NCBI GenBank assembly: GCA_030041275.1 | Contig: JASHOE010000120.1 | Coordinates: 1 to 63,190 of the forward strand | Direction: 5' to 3' | Origin: Streptosporangiaceae bacterium | GTDB taxonomy: Bacteria; Actinomycetota; Actinomycetes; Streptosporangiales; Streptosporangiaceae | DNA: 63,190 nucleotides | Part shown: in pieces, positions 16,360-25,086 of the stretch | How the letters are laid out: every line of letters begins with the position of its first letter | Numbering within the stretch: position 1 is the first letter of the stretch | The notes under the pieces: model-generated | The model's input: only the letters and a program-made list of their open reading frames with translations | Told to the model about the DNA's origin: nothing | Database searches by the model: none | Program-made: the position numbers and the translations under genes

Positions 16360-17523
16360 ATCAGCGAGCAGCCAGATCACGACGAGGTGGTCGAGGCAGC
16401 CGGTCATTTCCGGATTTATCTCGGCGCGGCGGCGGGTGTCGGCAAAACGTACGCGATGCTCAGTGAGGGCCACCGTCGGCGCGACCGCGGAGCGGACGTC
16501 GTCATCGGCTTCGTGGAGAGCCACGGCCGCCGGGTCACCGAGACCCTAGCGGAGGGATTTGAGGTCGTCCGGCGCACGGCAGTGGATTACCGCGGCTGCG
16601 CGCTGGAGGAAATGGACACCGGTGCTGTCATTCGCAGGCGGCCCAAGGTGGCCTTGATAGACGAGCTGGCGCACACGAACGTCCCCGGCTCGGGTCAGCA
16701 CGAAAAGCGCTGGCAGGACGTGCTCGAGATCCTCGCGGCCGGGATCGACGTCATCACGACCGTAAACATCCAGCACCTGGCGAGCATCGCCGACGACGTC
16801 GAGCACATGACCGGAGCCAGCGTGCGCGAGCGGGTGCCTGACTGGGTCGTTCGCAGGGCTAACCAGATCGAGCTGGTCGACTCCTCGCCTGAGCAGCTGC
16901 GCCGCCGGATGATGCACGGCAACATCTATCCGCCGGACCGGGTACCGCAAGCTCTGACGCACTTCTTCCGCACCGACAACCTGATCGCGCTGCGCGAGCT
17001 CGCACTGCGTTTCGTTGCCGATGAGACCGAGGAAGAACTGCTTGACCATCTGCGCCGACACCACGCCGGCCAGATATGGGAGACCGCGGAACGGATCATG
17101 GTGGCCGTGACCGGCGCGGCGGGCGACGACGCCGTAATGCGCCGAGCAGCCAGGCTGGCTGCACGAGTTCGCGGTGAACTTGACGTACTGCACCTCAACG
17201 CCAACGCCGATGGCACGCTGTCGCATCACGACACGACCGCTCACCTGCGCGAGGTGGCGGCAGACGTGGGGGCGCGCTGGCACGAGTCCGACGACGACGA
17301 TCCGCCGCGGGTGATTGCGCGGTTCGCCCAGCAGCATCAGATCACCCAGATCGTTATCGGCGCAGGCCGCGGCGGGCACTGGCGGCGCTTCACCGGGGGT
17401 GGCTCCAACGTGGCGAGGATCATCGAGGCAGCCGGGCACGTCGGTATCGACGTCCACGTGCTGGCCCGGCGGGACCCGGATGCGCCGAGTGGCGGTGACG
17501 TGGAGGCCGACGCCAGCGGCTAG
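16360..17523 (+). CDS. KdpD N-terminal sensor domain with universal stress domain, no kinase
   Basis: Corresponds to the cytoplasmic N-terminal half of KdpD: Walker A GAAAGVGKT, Walker B VALIDELAHTN, the HEKRWQDVLEIL and DVITTVNIQHL segments, then a universal stress (UspA-like) domain with VIGAGRGGHW. There is no membrane or kinase domain. The start is unusual: a perfect GGAGG with a five-base spacer (16350-16359) precedes ATC at 16360, in frame, giving SEQPDHDEVVEAAG; the first conventional start is GTG at 16387 with no ribosome site, giving 378 residues. I show the longer form; use 16387 if only standard starts are accepted. Potassium transport genes are not nearby. Confidence 0.8.
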   Translation: MSEQPDHDEVVEAAGHFRIYLGAAAGVGKTYAMLSEGHRRRDRGADVVIGFVESHGRRVTETLAEGFEVVRRTAVDYRGCALEEMDTGAVIRRRPKVALIDELAHTNVPGSGQHEKRWQDVLEILAAGIDVITTVNIQHLASIADDVEHMTGASVRERVPDWVVRRANQIELVDSSPEQLRRRMMHGNIYPPDRVPQALTHFFRTDNLIALRELALRFVADETEEELLDHLRRHHAGQIWETAERIMVAVTGAAGDDAVMRRAARLAARVRGELDVLHLNANADGTLSHHDTTAHLREVAADVGARWHESDDDDPPRVIARFAQQHQITQIVIGAGRGGHWRRFTGGGSNVARIIEAAGHVGIDVHVLARRDPDAPSGGDVEADASG

Positions 17524-17581
17524 CTCGGGGGCCTGGCCTCGCTGGTTGACGGTTGCGACAGCCGGCCCGAGTCTTCGGTCC

Positions 17582-18269
17582 ATGCAGCCGTTCGGATTTC
17601 CGCGCTATCTCGCCGAGACCGCTGCCCGCGAGCCCGGCGCGCGCGACTGGGTCGCACGCCTGCCCCAGATCGTCGCCGACCTCGCTGCGTCGTGGTCGTT
17701 GGAAGTGGGCGAGCCGTTCCAGCCCGGTGGGCAGTGCGCGTGGGTGGCGCCGGCAACCGACAAGTCCGGCGCTGACCTGGTCCTGAAGGTGGGATTCCGG
17801 TTCTCGGGTGGCGAGGACCGCGACGAGGCTGCCAGGCTGCAGGTTTGGGCAGGGAACGGAGCCGTTCGGCTCTCGGCCGCGCGGACCTTGGGGTCGACAT
17901 GCGCCCTCGTCGTCGAGCGGTGCACGCCTGGGATACCGCTCGGACATGTGCGAGGCATGGGCCGCGGAGTTCGAGGCCGGCTATGCCGCCGCTACGCCAG
18001 CCGACCGGATCGATCATGGTCTGGCGCGTGCTGGAATCGCCCTGTTCCGCGAGCTGCCACGCACGGCGGACAACCAGGCGCTGCTGTGCACCGGCCTGCA
18101 CGGCGCCAACATCCTCGCCGCCAACCCCGGCCGGCTGGCGGACCGGATGGCCGACCTCGCGGGTGTCGACCGGGGCCGTGTCCGGCACTGGCTGTTTGCC
18201 CGGTGCGTCGAGGAATCGGTCGGCTCACCGGTCCTGCGGCTCGCCGCCGCCCGGCTGGCCCCTGCTTAG
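17582..18269 (+). pseudogene. Decayed hydroxyurea/aminoglycoside phosphotransferase
   Basis: The N-terminal half (17582 to ~17942) reads MQPFGFPRYLAETAAREPG to RCTPGIPLG, matching the StrO/APH(6)-type antibiotic phosphotransferases. The C-terminal half continues in another frame from ~17945 as MCEAWAAEFEAG to the end at 18269. About 30 residues are missing at the frame change, and a further ~25, including the DPKPYVGDPAYDP-type metal-binding segment of the family, are missing after GLHGANILAA, where the catalytic Asp of the loop is Gly. Two deletions and a frameshift make it non-functional. It faces the aminotransferase gene. Confidence 0.8.
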
Positions 18270-18291
18270 TCATCAGCGCATGCCGGACGGC

Positions 18292-19473
18292 TCAGACGAC
18301 CTCGGCGGCGAGCGTCGCCGTGATCGCGGTCAGCGCGGCCCGGATGTTCTCGACCGAGTTCGCGTACGAGAAGCGCAGGAACCCCTCGCCCCAGGCGCCG
18401 AACGCCGTCCCGGCCAAGGCTGCGACGCCGGCGTCGGCGAGCAGCCGGGCCTGCAGCTGGGCGGCGGTGAGCCCGGTCTCCGCGACGCTCGGGAAGGCGT
18501 AGAACGCGCCCTGCGGCTGAACGCAGCGGATGCCGGGAATCTCGTTCAGGCCCGCGACAATGACGTCGCGGCGCCGGGCGAACTCCGTCACCATCTGGTC
18601 GACAGGCGTCCACGGGCCGTCCAGCGCGGCGATGGCCGCGTACTGGCTAAACGCCGAGGTGCACGACACCGAGTTAATCACCAGCCGGCTCACCGGCTCG
18701 ACGAGCGCGGGCGGGAAGACACCGAAGCCGAGCCGCCAGCCGGTCATCGCGAACGTCTTGGACCAGCCATCGAGCAGAATGGTGCGGTCCGCCATCCCGG
18801 CTACGTCAAGCACGCTTGCATGCGGCTCGTCGCCGTACCGGATCGCCCAGTACACCTCGTCGCTGAGCACGACGAGGTCGTGGCGCTGCGCGATGTCGGC
18901 GATGGCCTCGCAGTCCGCACGGGTCAGCGCGCTGCCGCACGGATTGTGCGGCGAGTTGATGATGAGCAGCTTGGACCGGTCGGTGACCAGCCGCTCCAGC
19001 TCGGCGGTGTCGATGCGGAAGTCGTTGCCCTCGCGCAGCGGGACCGGCACGCCGACCGCGCCGGCGAACGCGGTGATCGACTCGTACATCGGGAAGCTGG
19101 GATCGGGGTACAGCACCTCGTCGCCGGGACCGCAGAGGGCCATGATCGTGAAGAACATGATCGGCTTGGCGCCAGGCGTGATGATCACTCGGTCGGGCGA
19201 CGTTCGCATCCGGCCGGTGCGCTCGAGGAAGCTGGCGACGGCCTCGCGCAGCGCTGGGATACCGGGCGCGGGCACGTAATGCGTCTGGCCCGCCCGCATG
19301 GCCTCGACGGCGGCGTCGACGATGTGCGGGGCGGTAGGAAAGTCGGGCTCGCCGATCTCCAAATGGATGACCCGTGCCCCGGAGGCCTCCATGGCCTTGG
19401 CACGCGCCAGCACCTCGAACGCGGACTCGGTGCCGAGCCTGCTCATCCGCTCCGCCAGGGAGAAAGCTGTCAT
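18292..19473 (-). CDS. Class I/II PLP-dependent aminotransferase
   Basis: A 393-residue fold-type I aminotransferase. Visible landmarks are LEIGEPDFPT near residue 40, NSPHNPCGSA (~170), LSDEVYW (~200) and the PLP-binding lysine in LLDGWSKTFAMTGWRLGF (~235), with the substrate-binding Arg in FLRFSYANS near the end. Aspartate/aromatic aminotransferase subgroup; amino donor and acceptor cannot be told. It starts at ATG; the neighbouring leftward membrane-protein gene ends 135 bp upstream with a hairpin between, so it is probably its own unit. Confidence 0.9.
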   Translation of the reverse strand: MTAFSLAERMSRLGTESAFEVLARAKAMEASGARVIHLEIGEPDFPTAPHIVDAAVEAMRAGQTHYVPAPGIPALREAVASFLERTGRMRTSPDRVIITPGAKPIMFFTIMALCGPGDEVLYPDPSFPMYESITAFAGAVGVPVPLREGNDFRIDTAELERLVTDRSKLLIINSPHNPCGSALTRADCEAIADIAQRHDLVVLSDEVYWAIRYGDEPHASVLDVAGMADRTILLDGWSKTFAMTGWRLGFGVFPPALVEPVSRLVINSVSCTSAFSQYAAIAALDGPWTPVDQMVTEFARRRDVIVAGLNEIPGIRCVQPQGAFYAFPSVAETGLTAAQLQARLLADAGVAALAGTAFGAWGEGFLRFSYANSVENIRAALTAITATLAAEVV

Positions 19474-19539
19474 GTCCGAGATAGTAAGGGACTGTCGCTT
19501 GTTTCTCCCGGCTGCAGAGCCGCACCACGAGCACGACGC

Positions 19540-19581
19540 GCCACCGCCCGCCGCGGCTGCGGGCCGACGGCGGGCGGTGGC
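19540..19581 (-). terminator. Strong hairpin after leftward membrane-protein gene
   Basis: GCCACCGCCCGCCG (19540-19553) pairs perfectly with CGGCGGGCGGTGGC (19568-19581), a 14-bp stem. It lies 28 bp past the stop of the leftward gene ending at 19609 and before the aminotransferase start. No T-run. Confidence 0.6.
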
Positions 19582-19608
19582 TTGTCCCGGCGGGCGCCGG
19601 GCTCTGGG

Positions 19609-20139
19609 TCAGGCGTTCTGCGTGGCCGGGACGCCGCCCGGCAGCCGCGAGGCACGAACGGCGAGGCCGCCGGTGCGAGCAAGGATCATCACCACAGCCA
19701 TGAAGATCAGCCCGTCCGTGATGGCGGCCAGGGAGACCTGGTGGGCAATGCACCACGCGACCACCGGGGCGGTGAACCAGTGCGCCGCGCCGTAGGAGAA
19801 CGCGGCCCTGGCGCCAACGACCACGGTCCAGAAGATCGCGTACGGCCACCCCGCGCGGCTGACCGGGGCGCCGGTTGTTGGGCTGCGGTAGACGTGCATG
19901 AGCGCAGCGGCGGCGAGGCCACCGAGCAGCCCGGCGGCGACCCCGGCGATCTCCACCGCCAGGCCGTTGCCGTGCCAGACCGGACGCGACACGAAGAACG
20001 GGATGATCACAGCGGCGGCGATCACCGGGCGCAGCAGCCGGAGCCGGCCGATCTTGCGGGCCGGTCCGACGTCAGTGGCCAGTACGGTGGCCAGCACCAC
20101 GCCGTTGACGATCATTGCCTCGGTGAGTTCTGACAGCAT
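19609..20139 (-). CDS. Multi-pass membrane protein of unknown function
   Basis: A 176-residue protein with about five hydrophobic segments (VVLATVLA, LRPVIAAAVIIPFFVS, EIAGVAAGLLGGLAAAALM, YAIFWTVVVGARAAFSYGA, ITDGLIFMAVVMILAR). GGAGG five bases before the ATG at 20139 decides the start over an earlier in-frame one at 20199. I do not recognise a family with certainty. Divergent from a two-component system across 290 bp. Confidence 0.7.
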   Translation of the reverse strand: MLSELTEAMIVNGVVLATVLATDVGPARKIGRLRLLRPVIAAAVIIPFFVSRPVWHGNGLAVEIAGVAAGLLGGLAAAALMHVYRSPTTGAPVSRAGWPYAIFWTVVVGARAAFSYGAAHWFTAPVVAWCIAHQVSLAAITDGLIFMAVVMILARTGGLAVRASRLPGGVPATQNA

Positions 20140-20250
20140 TTCGACCTCCGGGTGGGTCCATAGCGGATTGACCTTGCCACCATCCCGCGGGCAGGCCACT
20201 GGCCGAATCGGAGCGCGGGCCCGTATCCGGCATGATCAGGGGCGGGCCAG

Positions 20251-20355
20251 TGGTACCGCCTGGTACCAGACCGAGGGGCGGGGGTCAGCCCGGCCGTCAG
20301 CCTGCGGGCTGACGCGGGCACTCCGCGTGGCGGGTAGCGTCGCGTGCTACGCGAC
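20251..20355. promoter_or_regulatory. Inverted repeats upstream of two-component operon
   Basis: The 290-bp gap 20140-20429 has no gene. It holds TGGTACC-gcct-GGTACCA (20251-20268, perfect 7-4-7) and GTCGCG-tgcta-CGCGAC (20339-20355, perfect 6-5-6). Either could be a binding site for the adjacent NarL-type regulator; only symmetry supports this. Confidence 0.4.
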
Positions 20356-20429
20356 GAGCCACGAGGCGCCAGCCGACTTGAGCGGTCCGGGCAGCAGCGG
20401 CTGATAGGACCGACGGACGGGAGGGCACG

Positions 20430-21605
20430 GTGCGCACTGTCAACTCGGTGGCCCGGATCCTGGGGTTCGCCTGGCTCGGCGTGCTGGCGTTCGTCATCTC
20501 CCCGCCGAGCGGACTCGCCGCCACCCTGGTGCAGGCCGTGGGATACACGGTCGCCGCTCTCGCGGTGGTGGCCTGGACGCTCCTGGACTTCTCGCCGCGC
20601 GCCGCTCGGCACCGCGAGCGCGTCCTCCCGGTGCTGTGCGGCGTTATCGCGGCGGCCACCGGAGTGGCGGCTGGGGCCGGGACAGGCGGCCTGGCCCTGC
20701 TGATCTTCGCGTTGGTGGGGGCGCTGGTGGCGGCGGGAAGCGCCAGCATCGGCGCGGCGACAGCGGTGACGTCAGCGGGCGTCCTCGCATTCGTGGTCAG
20801 CGGGCTGGTATTCGGGGCTTCTGTCGGCCCCCTCATCGGGCTGGCGGCCGCCGTCGCCTCGGGGCTGCTACTGGGGCGCAACTGGAGCGTCTACCGGGTC
20901 CAGGCCGAGCAGTCCGCTGCGCTGCTCGCCCAGCGTGACCAGCTCGAGGCCGAGCAGCGTCGCGCCGATCTGCTCGATGAGCGGACTCGCATCGCGCGCG
21001 AGATCCACGACGTGCTGGCGCACTCACTGGGCGCGCTCGGAATCCAGATCCAGGCGGCGCGGTCGGTGCTGACCGACCGGGGTGACATCGACCGGGCGGA
21101 GGAGCTGCTGGCCGCCGCCCAGCGGATGGCCGCGGAGGGCCTGGTGGAGACCCGCCGCGCGGTGCAAGCGCTCCGCGCGGATACGCTTCCGCTCGACGCG
21201 GAGCTGGCGAAGGTCACCGAGACGTACGCGCAGCGCTACGGAGTCTCGGTGACTTTCAATACCGGCGGCAGCCCGCGGCCGCTGCCGCCGGACGCCACCG
21301 TTGCGCTGCTGCGTGTCGCCCAAGAGGCGCTGGTCAACGCCGCCAAGCACGCGGCGGGCCAGCGCGTCGACGTCCGGCTGGACTACGCCGATGCCGAGGT
21401 CACCCTCGCTGTCCGCAACCCCCTGACGCCCGACGCGGCTGCCGACCGCGCGGCTGCCGACCGCGCGGTGGGCATCCGCACGGCCGACGCTGGCTACGGG
21501 CTCACCGGCATGCAAGAACGGCTGCGACTGCTGAACGGCACGCTCGAGGCAGGCTGTCGCGACGGGCAGTGGGTCGTGACCGCTCGAGTGCCGCGGCCGG
21601 CCTGA
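20430..21605 (+). CDS. NarL-type sensor histidine kinase
   Basis: A 391-residue membrane kinase. Residues ~10-150 contain about five transmembrane segments; the HisKA_3 phosphoacceptor is the His in TRIAREIHDVLAHSLGALG (~190), and the ATPase domain shows VAQEALVNAAKHA (N box) and GYGLTGMQERL (G box). GGGAGGG precedes the GTG start. It should autophosphorylate and pass phosphate to the response regulator encoded 12 bp downstream. No extracellular sensor domain is present, so the stimulus is probably sensed within the membrane. Confidence 0.92.
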   Translation: MRTVNSVARILGFAWLGVLAFVISPPSGLAATLVQAVGYTVAALAVVAWTLLDFSPRAARHRERVLPVLCGVIAAATGVAAGAGTGGLALLIFALVGALVAAGSASIGAATAVTSAGVLAFVVSGLVFGASVGPLIGLAAAVASGLLLGRNWSVYRVQAEQSAALLAQRDQLEAEQRRADLLDERTRIAREIHDVLAHSLGALGIQIQAARSVLTDRGDIDRAEELLAAAQRMAAEGLVETRRAVQALRADTLPLDAELAKVTETYAQRYGVSVTFNTGGSPRPLPPDATVALLRVAQEALVNAAKHAAGQRVDVRLDYADAEVTLAVRNPLTPDAAADRAAADRAVGIRTADAGYGLTGMQERLRLLNGTLEAGCRDGQWVVTARVPRPA

Positions 21606-21617
21606 GACGATGGCCTC

Positions 21618-22295
21618 ATGACGACCCCCGACCGCGCCCCGGATGCGCCGCTGCGCATTGTCATCGCGGACGACCAGGCGAGCGTGCGCGAGGGCCTGGT
21701 GCTGCTGCTCGACGCGCTGCCCGACATCGAGGTGGTCGGCGCCGCCGCCGACGGGGAGCAGGCGGTCCGGCTGGTGGCCGAGCGCCGCCCGGACGCGATC
21801 CTGCTGGACCTGCACATGCCGGTGCTCGACGGCATCGCAGCCACCCGGGTGCTCACGGCCGATAACCCCGAGGTCGCCGTCGTCGTGCTCACTACCTACG
21901 CCGACGACACCAGCGTGCTCGATGCGCTGCGGGCTGGCGCACGCAGCTACCTCACGAAGGACGCCGACCGCACCGACATCGCGCGGGCGCTGCGCGCGGC
22001 CGCGGGTGGCCTGACCGTGTTCGACCCTCGGGTGCACGCCACGCTGCTCGCCGCAGCCACCGCTCAGTCCGGGCCCGAGCCAGCCGTCGCGTCGCCGCCA
22101 CCCGACGACCTGACGCAGCGCGAGGTCGAGATCCTTGCCCTCATCGCCCGCGGTCTGACGAATCCGGAGATCGCCGCACAGCTGTACCTGAGCAGCCACA
22201 CCGTCAAGACGCACATCAGCCGGATCTTCGCCAAGACCGGGTCGAGGGACCGAGCGGCGGCCATCGGGTACGCCCACCGCCACCACATCGGCTGA
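21618..22295 (+). CDS. NarL/LuxR-family response regulator
   Basis: A 225-residue regulator. The receiver domain has the acidic pair in IADDQ (~residue 18), the phosphoacceptor Asp in ILLDLHMPVLDG (~67) and the switch Lys in SYLTKDADR (~113). The C-terminal LuxR helix-turn-helix is LTQREVEILALIARGLTNPE with SSHTVKTHISRIFAKTGSRD. It is cotranscribed with the kinase and presumably binds a dyad upstream of the operon. Confidence 0.93.
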   Translation: MTTPDRAPDAPLRIVIADDQASVREGLVLLLDALPDIEVVGAAADGEQAVRLVAERRPDAILLDLHMPVLDGIAATRVLTADNPEVAVVVLTTYADDTSVLDALRAGARSYLTKDADRTDIARALRAAAGGLTVFDPRVHATLLAAATAQSGPEPAVASPPPDDLTQREVEILALIARGLTNPEIAAQLYLSSHTVKTHISRIFAKTGSRDRAAAIGYAHRHHIG

Positions 22296-22436
22296 GCGGA
22301 CGGGCGGCCCGAGTGCGGGTGACCGGCGTTCCCTCCTGGCCCAGGTATGGCTGGCTTTGTGGCGGACGCCATGGCCTCGGTCACGGCGGCGTGCCAGCAT
22401 GACGCTGGCAGTGCCGCTACCGGGGAGGAGAGCAGG

Positions 22437-22910
22437 ATGCCGGACGCGCCCGACCCCAAAGACGTGCTGCGGCGGTTCTTCGCGACGCTGAGCACGGGAA
22501 ACTACGCCGCCATCGGCGAATTCTTCGCAGACGACTCGGTCTGGGAGGTGAACAACGTCGCGGCCGGCCACCCTGGCGCGCGCGGTCGGCGCGCGATCAT
22601 CGAGGACTTCCTTCAGCCGGTGCGTGACGGGTTGTTCGAGCCTGGTGACCCGAAGGTCGAGGTCGTCCGCATGGTCAGCGACGGTGGATGGGTAGCGGCG
22701 CAGACCATCGCCAGGGGGAGCCTCCGCAACGGGAACAGCTACGAGAACTCCTACGCATGGTTCGCCCAGATCGACGGCGACTACGTCAAGTTCCTGAAGG
22801 AGTACATGGACACCTCGTACGCCTTCGAGATCTCCAAACCGGCGCCCGACCAGGCAACAACCGACGAGCACGTCGCCGAGCAGCTGCGCCGGCTGGGTCA
22901 CGAGGCGTAG
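22437..22910 (+). CDS. SnoaL-like/NTF2-fold protein
   Basis: A 157-residue protein with the NTF2-fold pattern: DVLRRFFATLSTGNYAAIGE, FFADDSVWEV, then RAIIEDFLQPV and an SYENSYAWFAQIDG strand region. Relatives include polyketide cyclases, limonene-epoxide-type hydrolases and many ketosteroid-isomerase-like proteins of unknown function. GGAGGAG precedes the ATG at 22437. It stands alone, facing the aldo/keto reductase. Confidence 0.75.
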   Translation: MPDAPDPKDVLRRFFATLSTGNYAAIGEFFADDSVWEVNNVAAGHPGARGRRAIIEDFLQPVRDGLFEPGDPKVEVVRMVSDGGWVAAQTIARGSLRNGNSYENSYAWFAQIDGDYVKFLKEYMDTSYAFEISKPAPDQATTDEHVAEQLRRLGHEA

Positions 22911-22931
22911 TGCCGGGTTGCGCCTCGGCTG

Positions 22932-23936
22932 TCACCAGGCGTAGTGCTCGGGTGCGGTCTTGAAGCCGGGAAAGATCCCGTCGAGGCGCTTCAGCGCGTC
23001 CTCGTCGAGGGGCAACGCTAGCGCGCGCTGAGCATCGTCGAGGTGGGCGAGGGTCCGCGGCCCGACGATCGGCGCCGTCACGCCGTCCTGGTGCAACAGC
23101 CAGGCCAGCGCCACCGCGCCCGGCTCTTCGCCGAGCTCGTCGCAGAAGGCCTCGTATGACTCAATCTGCTCGCGGTTGCGCTCGACGGCCGCGCGGGCCC
23201 GGCCTGCGATGCGGCGTCGGCCCTCCCGCTCCTTGCGGAGCACGCCACCGAGCAGGCCCCCCTCAAGCGGCGACCAGGGGATGACGCCCACGCCGTAGTC
23301 GATCGCAGCGGGCAGCACTTCCAGCTCGATCCAGCGGGTCATGAGGTTGTAGATGCTCTGCTCGCTGACCAGGCCGAGAAATCCCCGCGCCGCGGCGGTG
23401 TCGTTAGCCTGCGCGATGTGCCAGCCGGCGAAGTTGGACGAGCCGACGTAGAGGATCTTGCCCTGGGCGACGAGTACCTCCATCGCCTGCCAGATCTCGT
23501 CCCATGGGGTGTCGCGGTCCACATGGTGCATCTGGTAGAGGTCGATGTAGTCGGTGCGCAGCCGTCGCAGCGAGTCTTCGCAGGCGCGGCGGATACTCAG
23601 CGCCGACAGCTTGCCATCGTTGGGCCAGTCACCCATCGCGCCGTACAGCTTGGTAGCGAGCACGGTGCGTTCGCGCCGCCCACCGCGAGCGAACCAGTCG
23701 CCGATGATCTCCTCGGTCCAGCCAATGTGCGCCTGGTCCTGCTGACCCACCTGGCCGGGCGGGCTCTGCAAGCCCCCGTAGCGGTTCGCCGTGTCGAAGA
23801 AGTTGATGCCGAGCGCGTGCGCGTGATCCATGATCTCTTGCGCTTCGGCGGGCGGCGTCAGGGGTCCGAAGTTCATCGTGCCGAGGCAGAGGCGGCTCAC
23901 CGATAGGCCGGATCGGCCGAGGTTCGTGTAGTCCAT
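22932..23936 (-). CDS. Aldo/keto reductase
   Basis: A 334-residue NADPH-dependent reductase of the AKR superfamily. The catalytic tetrad is visible as Asp and Tyr in FFDTANRYG (~47-54), Lys in VLATKLYG and His in YQMHHVD; the cofactor-binding C-terminal part has GPRTLAHLDDAQRAL. Members reduce aldehydes and ketones of broad range. Starts at ATG; the upstream region contains a 13-bp tandem array and a divergent MarR-type gene. Confidence 0.9.
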   Translation of the reverse strand: MDYTNLGRSGLSVSRLCLGTMNFGPLTPPAEAQEIMDHAHALGINFFDTANRYGGLQSPPGQVGQQDQAHIGWTEEIIGDWFARGGRRERTVLATKLYGAMGDWPNDGKLSALSIRRACEDSLRRLRTDYIDLYQMHHVDRDTPWDEIWQAMEVLVAQGKILYVGSSNFAGWHIAQANDTAAARGFLGLVSEQSIYNLMTRWIELEVLPAAIDYGVGVIPWSPLEGGLLGGVLRKEREGRRRIAGRARAAVERNREQIESYEAFCDELGEEPGAVALAWLLHQDGVTAPIVGPRTLAHLDDAQRALALPLDEDALKRLDGIFPGFKTAPEHYAW

Positions 23937-23981
23937 GACGACAGCTTGTCACGGGCCCGCGCGGCGGGCTGACCGGCCGGC

Positions 23982-24079
23982 GCGAGCTGACGGGCGCCAG
24001 CCGAAGGCACCAGCCGACGGGCCAGCTGACGGCACGAGCCGACGGGGCCAGCTGACGGCGCGAGCCGACGGCGCGAGCG
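23982..24079. repeat. About eight tandem 13-bp repeats in divergent promoter region
   Basis: Units have the form CGAGCCGACGGCG or CCAGCTGACGGCA, alternating, across the gap between the aldo/keto reductase (minus) and the MarR-type regulator (plus). The 265-bp gap 23937-24201 contains no gene. Confidence 0.8.
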
Positions 24080-24201
24080 GCTGGTGCGGCCATTGCGGCC
24101 ACTGCTGGCCTATCGTGGGACGACGCACCGTGATCACGGCCGCGCCCGGCCAGCCGCTGACGCGGACCGCTGTCCGGTTGGCGAGCGGGGGAGGGCAACC
24201 G

Positions 24202-24624
24202 ATGGGGCAGGACGGCGTCCGAGCGCTGACCCGCGAGGACTTTGAACACCTCCTCGCTTTCCGCACCAGCCTGCGGCGCTTCCAGCGCTGGAGCGAGGAT
24301 CAGGCCAAGGCCGCCGGGCTCACCCACGTGCAGCACCAGCTCCTGGTCGCGGTCAAGGGACATCCGGGCGGCCTGCCGCCGACCGTCCGCGACCTGGCCA
24401 GCTACCTGCTGCTACGCCACCACAGCACGGTTGAGCTTGTCGATCGCGCCGAGGCAGCAGGCCTGGTGCACCGGGTCGCTGACCCGCGGGACGCGCGGCT
24501 CGTCCGGGTCAGGCTCACCGCCAAGGGAGAGCGCATTCTGACCGAGCTCACCCCCGCCCACCTGGTCGAGCTGCACAGCCTCGCCGCTGTTCTGGACGAG
24601 CTAGTGGCGGGCGCGGGCTCCTGA
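24202..24624 (+). CDS. MarR family transcriptional regulator
   Basis: A 140-residue winged-helix regulator. The recognition region is PTVRDLASYLLLRHHSTVEL with the wing VADPRDARLVRVRLTAKGERIL (DPRDAR is the MarR wing hallmark). GGGGGAGGG lies ahead of the ATG at 24202, which decides against the long upstream extension. Divergent from the aldo/keto reductase, which it may control; ligands are unknown. Confidence 0.9.
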   Translation: MGQDGVRALTREDFEHLLAFRTSLRRFQRWSEDQAKAAGLTHVQHQLLVAVKGHPGGLPPTVRDLASYLLLRHHSTVELVDRAEAAGLVHRVADPRDARLVRVRLTAKGERILTELTPAHLVELHSLAAVLDELVAGAGS

Positions 24625-24659
24625 GCTGCCGCGCTGACGGCCTGCCGAGCCGGCCTGAC

Positions 24660-25028
24660 TCAGTTGCGGGCGGGCTTGCGTAGCAATTCCGCGAGCACCT
24701 CGGCCTGGCTGATGTCGGTCTCACGAGTGGCGGTGAGCAGCGTCACTGGCCCGTCCGCCGCCAGCGCTCGCAGCCTTTCGAGCGCGGCTCTGGCTGGCGG
24801 CGCCTCGAGCTCGGCGACATAGCGGCGCCGGAACTCACCGAACTTGGCGGGATCGTGCTGGTACCAGGTTCGCAAGTCGGTCGACGGCGCTGCGTCCTTG
24901 GCCCAGTCATCCAGTTTGGCGGCGTCCTTGCGCAGGCCGCGCGGCCAGACCCGATCGACGAGAATGCGTGCGCCGTCCGCCGCCGTCGGCTTGTCGTAGA
25001 CACGGCCCACCCGGATGCTGACGGCCAT
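24660..25028 (-). CDS. DUF488 family protein
   Basis: A 122-residue protein of the DUF488 family, recognised by ILVDRVWPRGLRKDAAKLDDW at residues ~22-42 and the later DPAKFGEFRRRYVAEL and VTLLTATRETDISQA. The family is widespread, small and cytoplasmic, and its biochemical role is not established. The ATG at 25028 is used. The 249 bp upstream of it hold a tandem array and no gene. Confidence 0.85.
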   Translation of the reverse strand: MAVSIRVGRVYDKPTAADGARILVDRVWPRGLRKDAAKLDDWAKDAAPSTDLRTWYQHDPAKFGEFRRRYVAELEAPPARAALERLRALAADGPVTLLTATRETDISQAEVLAELLRKPARN

Positions 25029-25086
25029 TGCATCCCCCTTTCTGCCTCATGGGCGCAGCTCCCCGCCTTCCGACAGCGTCTCACGC

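Noticed and set aside
17845..20133. Very long plus-strand open frame (762 codons) opposite the aminotransferase
   Set aside because: Its product is Arg/Gly/Ala-rich low complexity; the minus strand encodes clear aminotransferase motifs and G/C third positions. It is a shadow frame.
21024..22901. 625-codon minus-strand frame opposite the two-component system
   Set aside because: Shadow of kinase and response-regulator genes; no motifs of its own.
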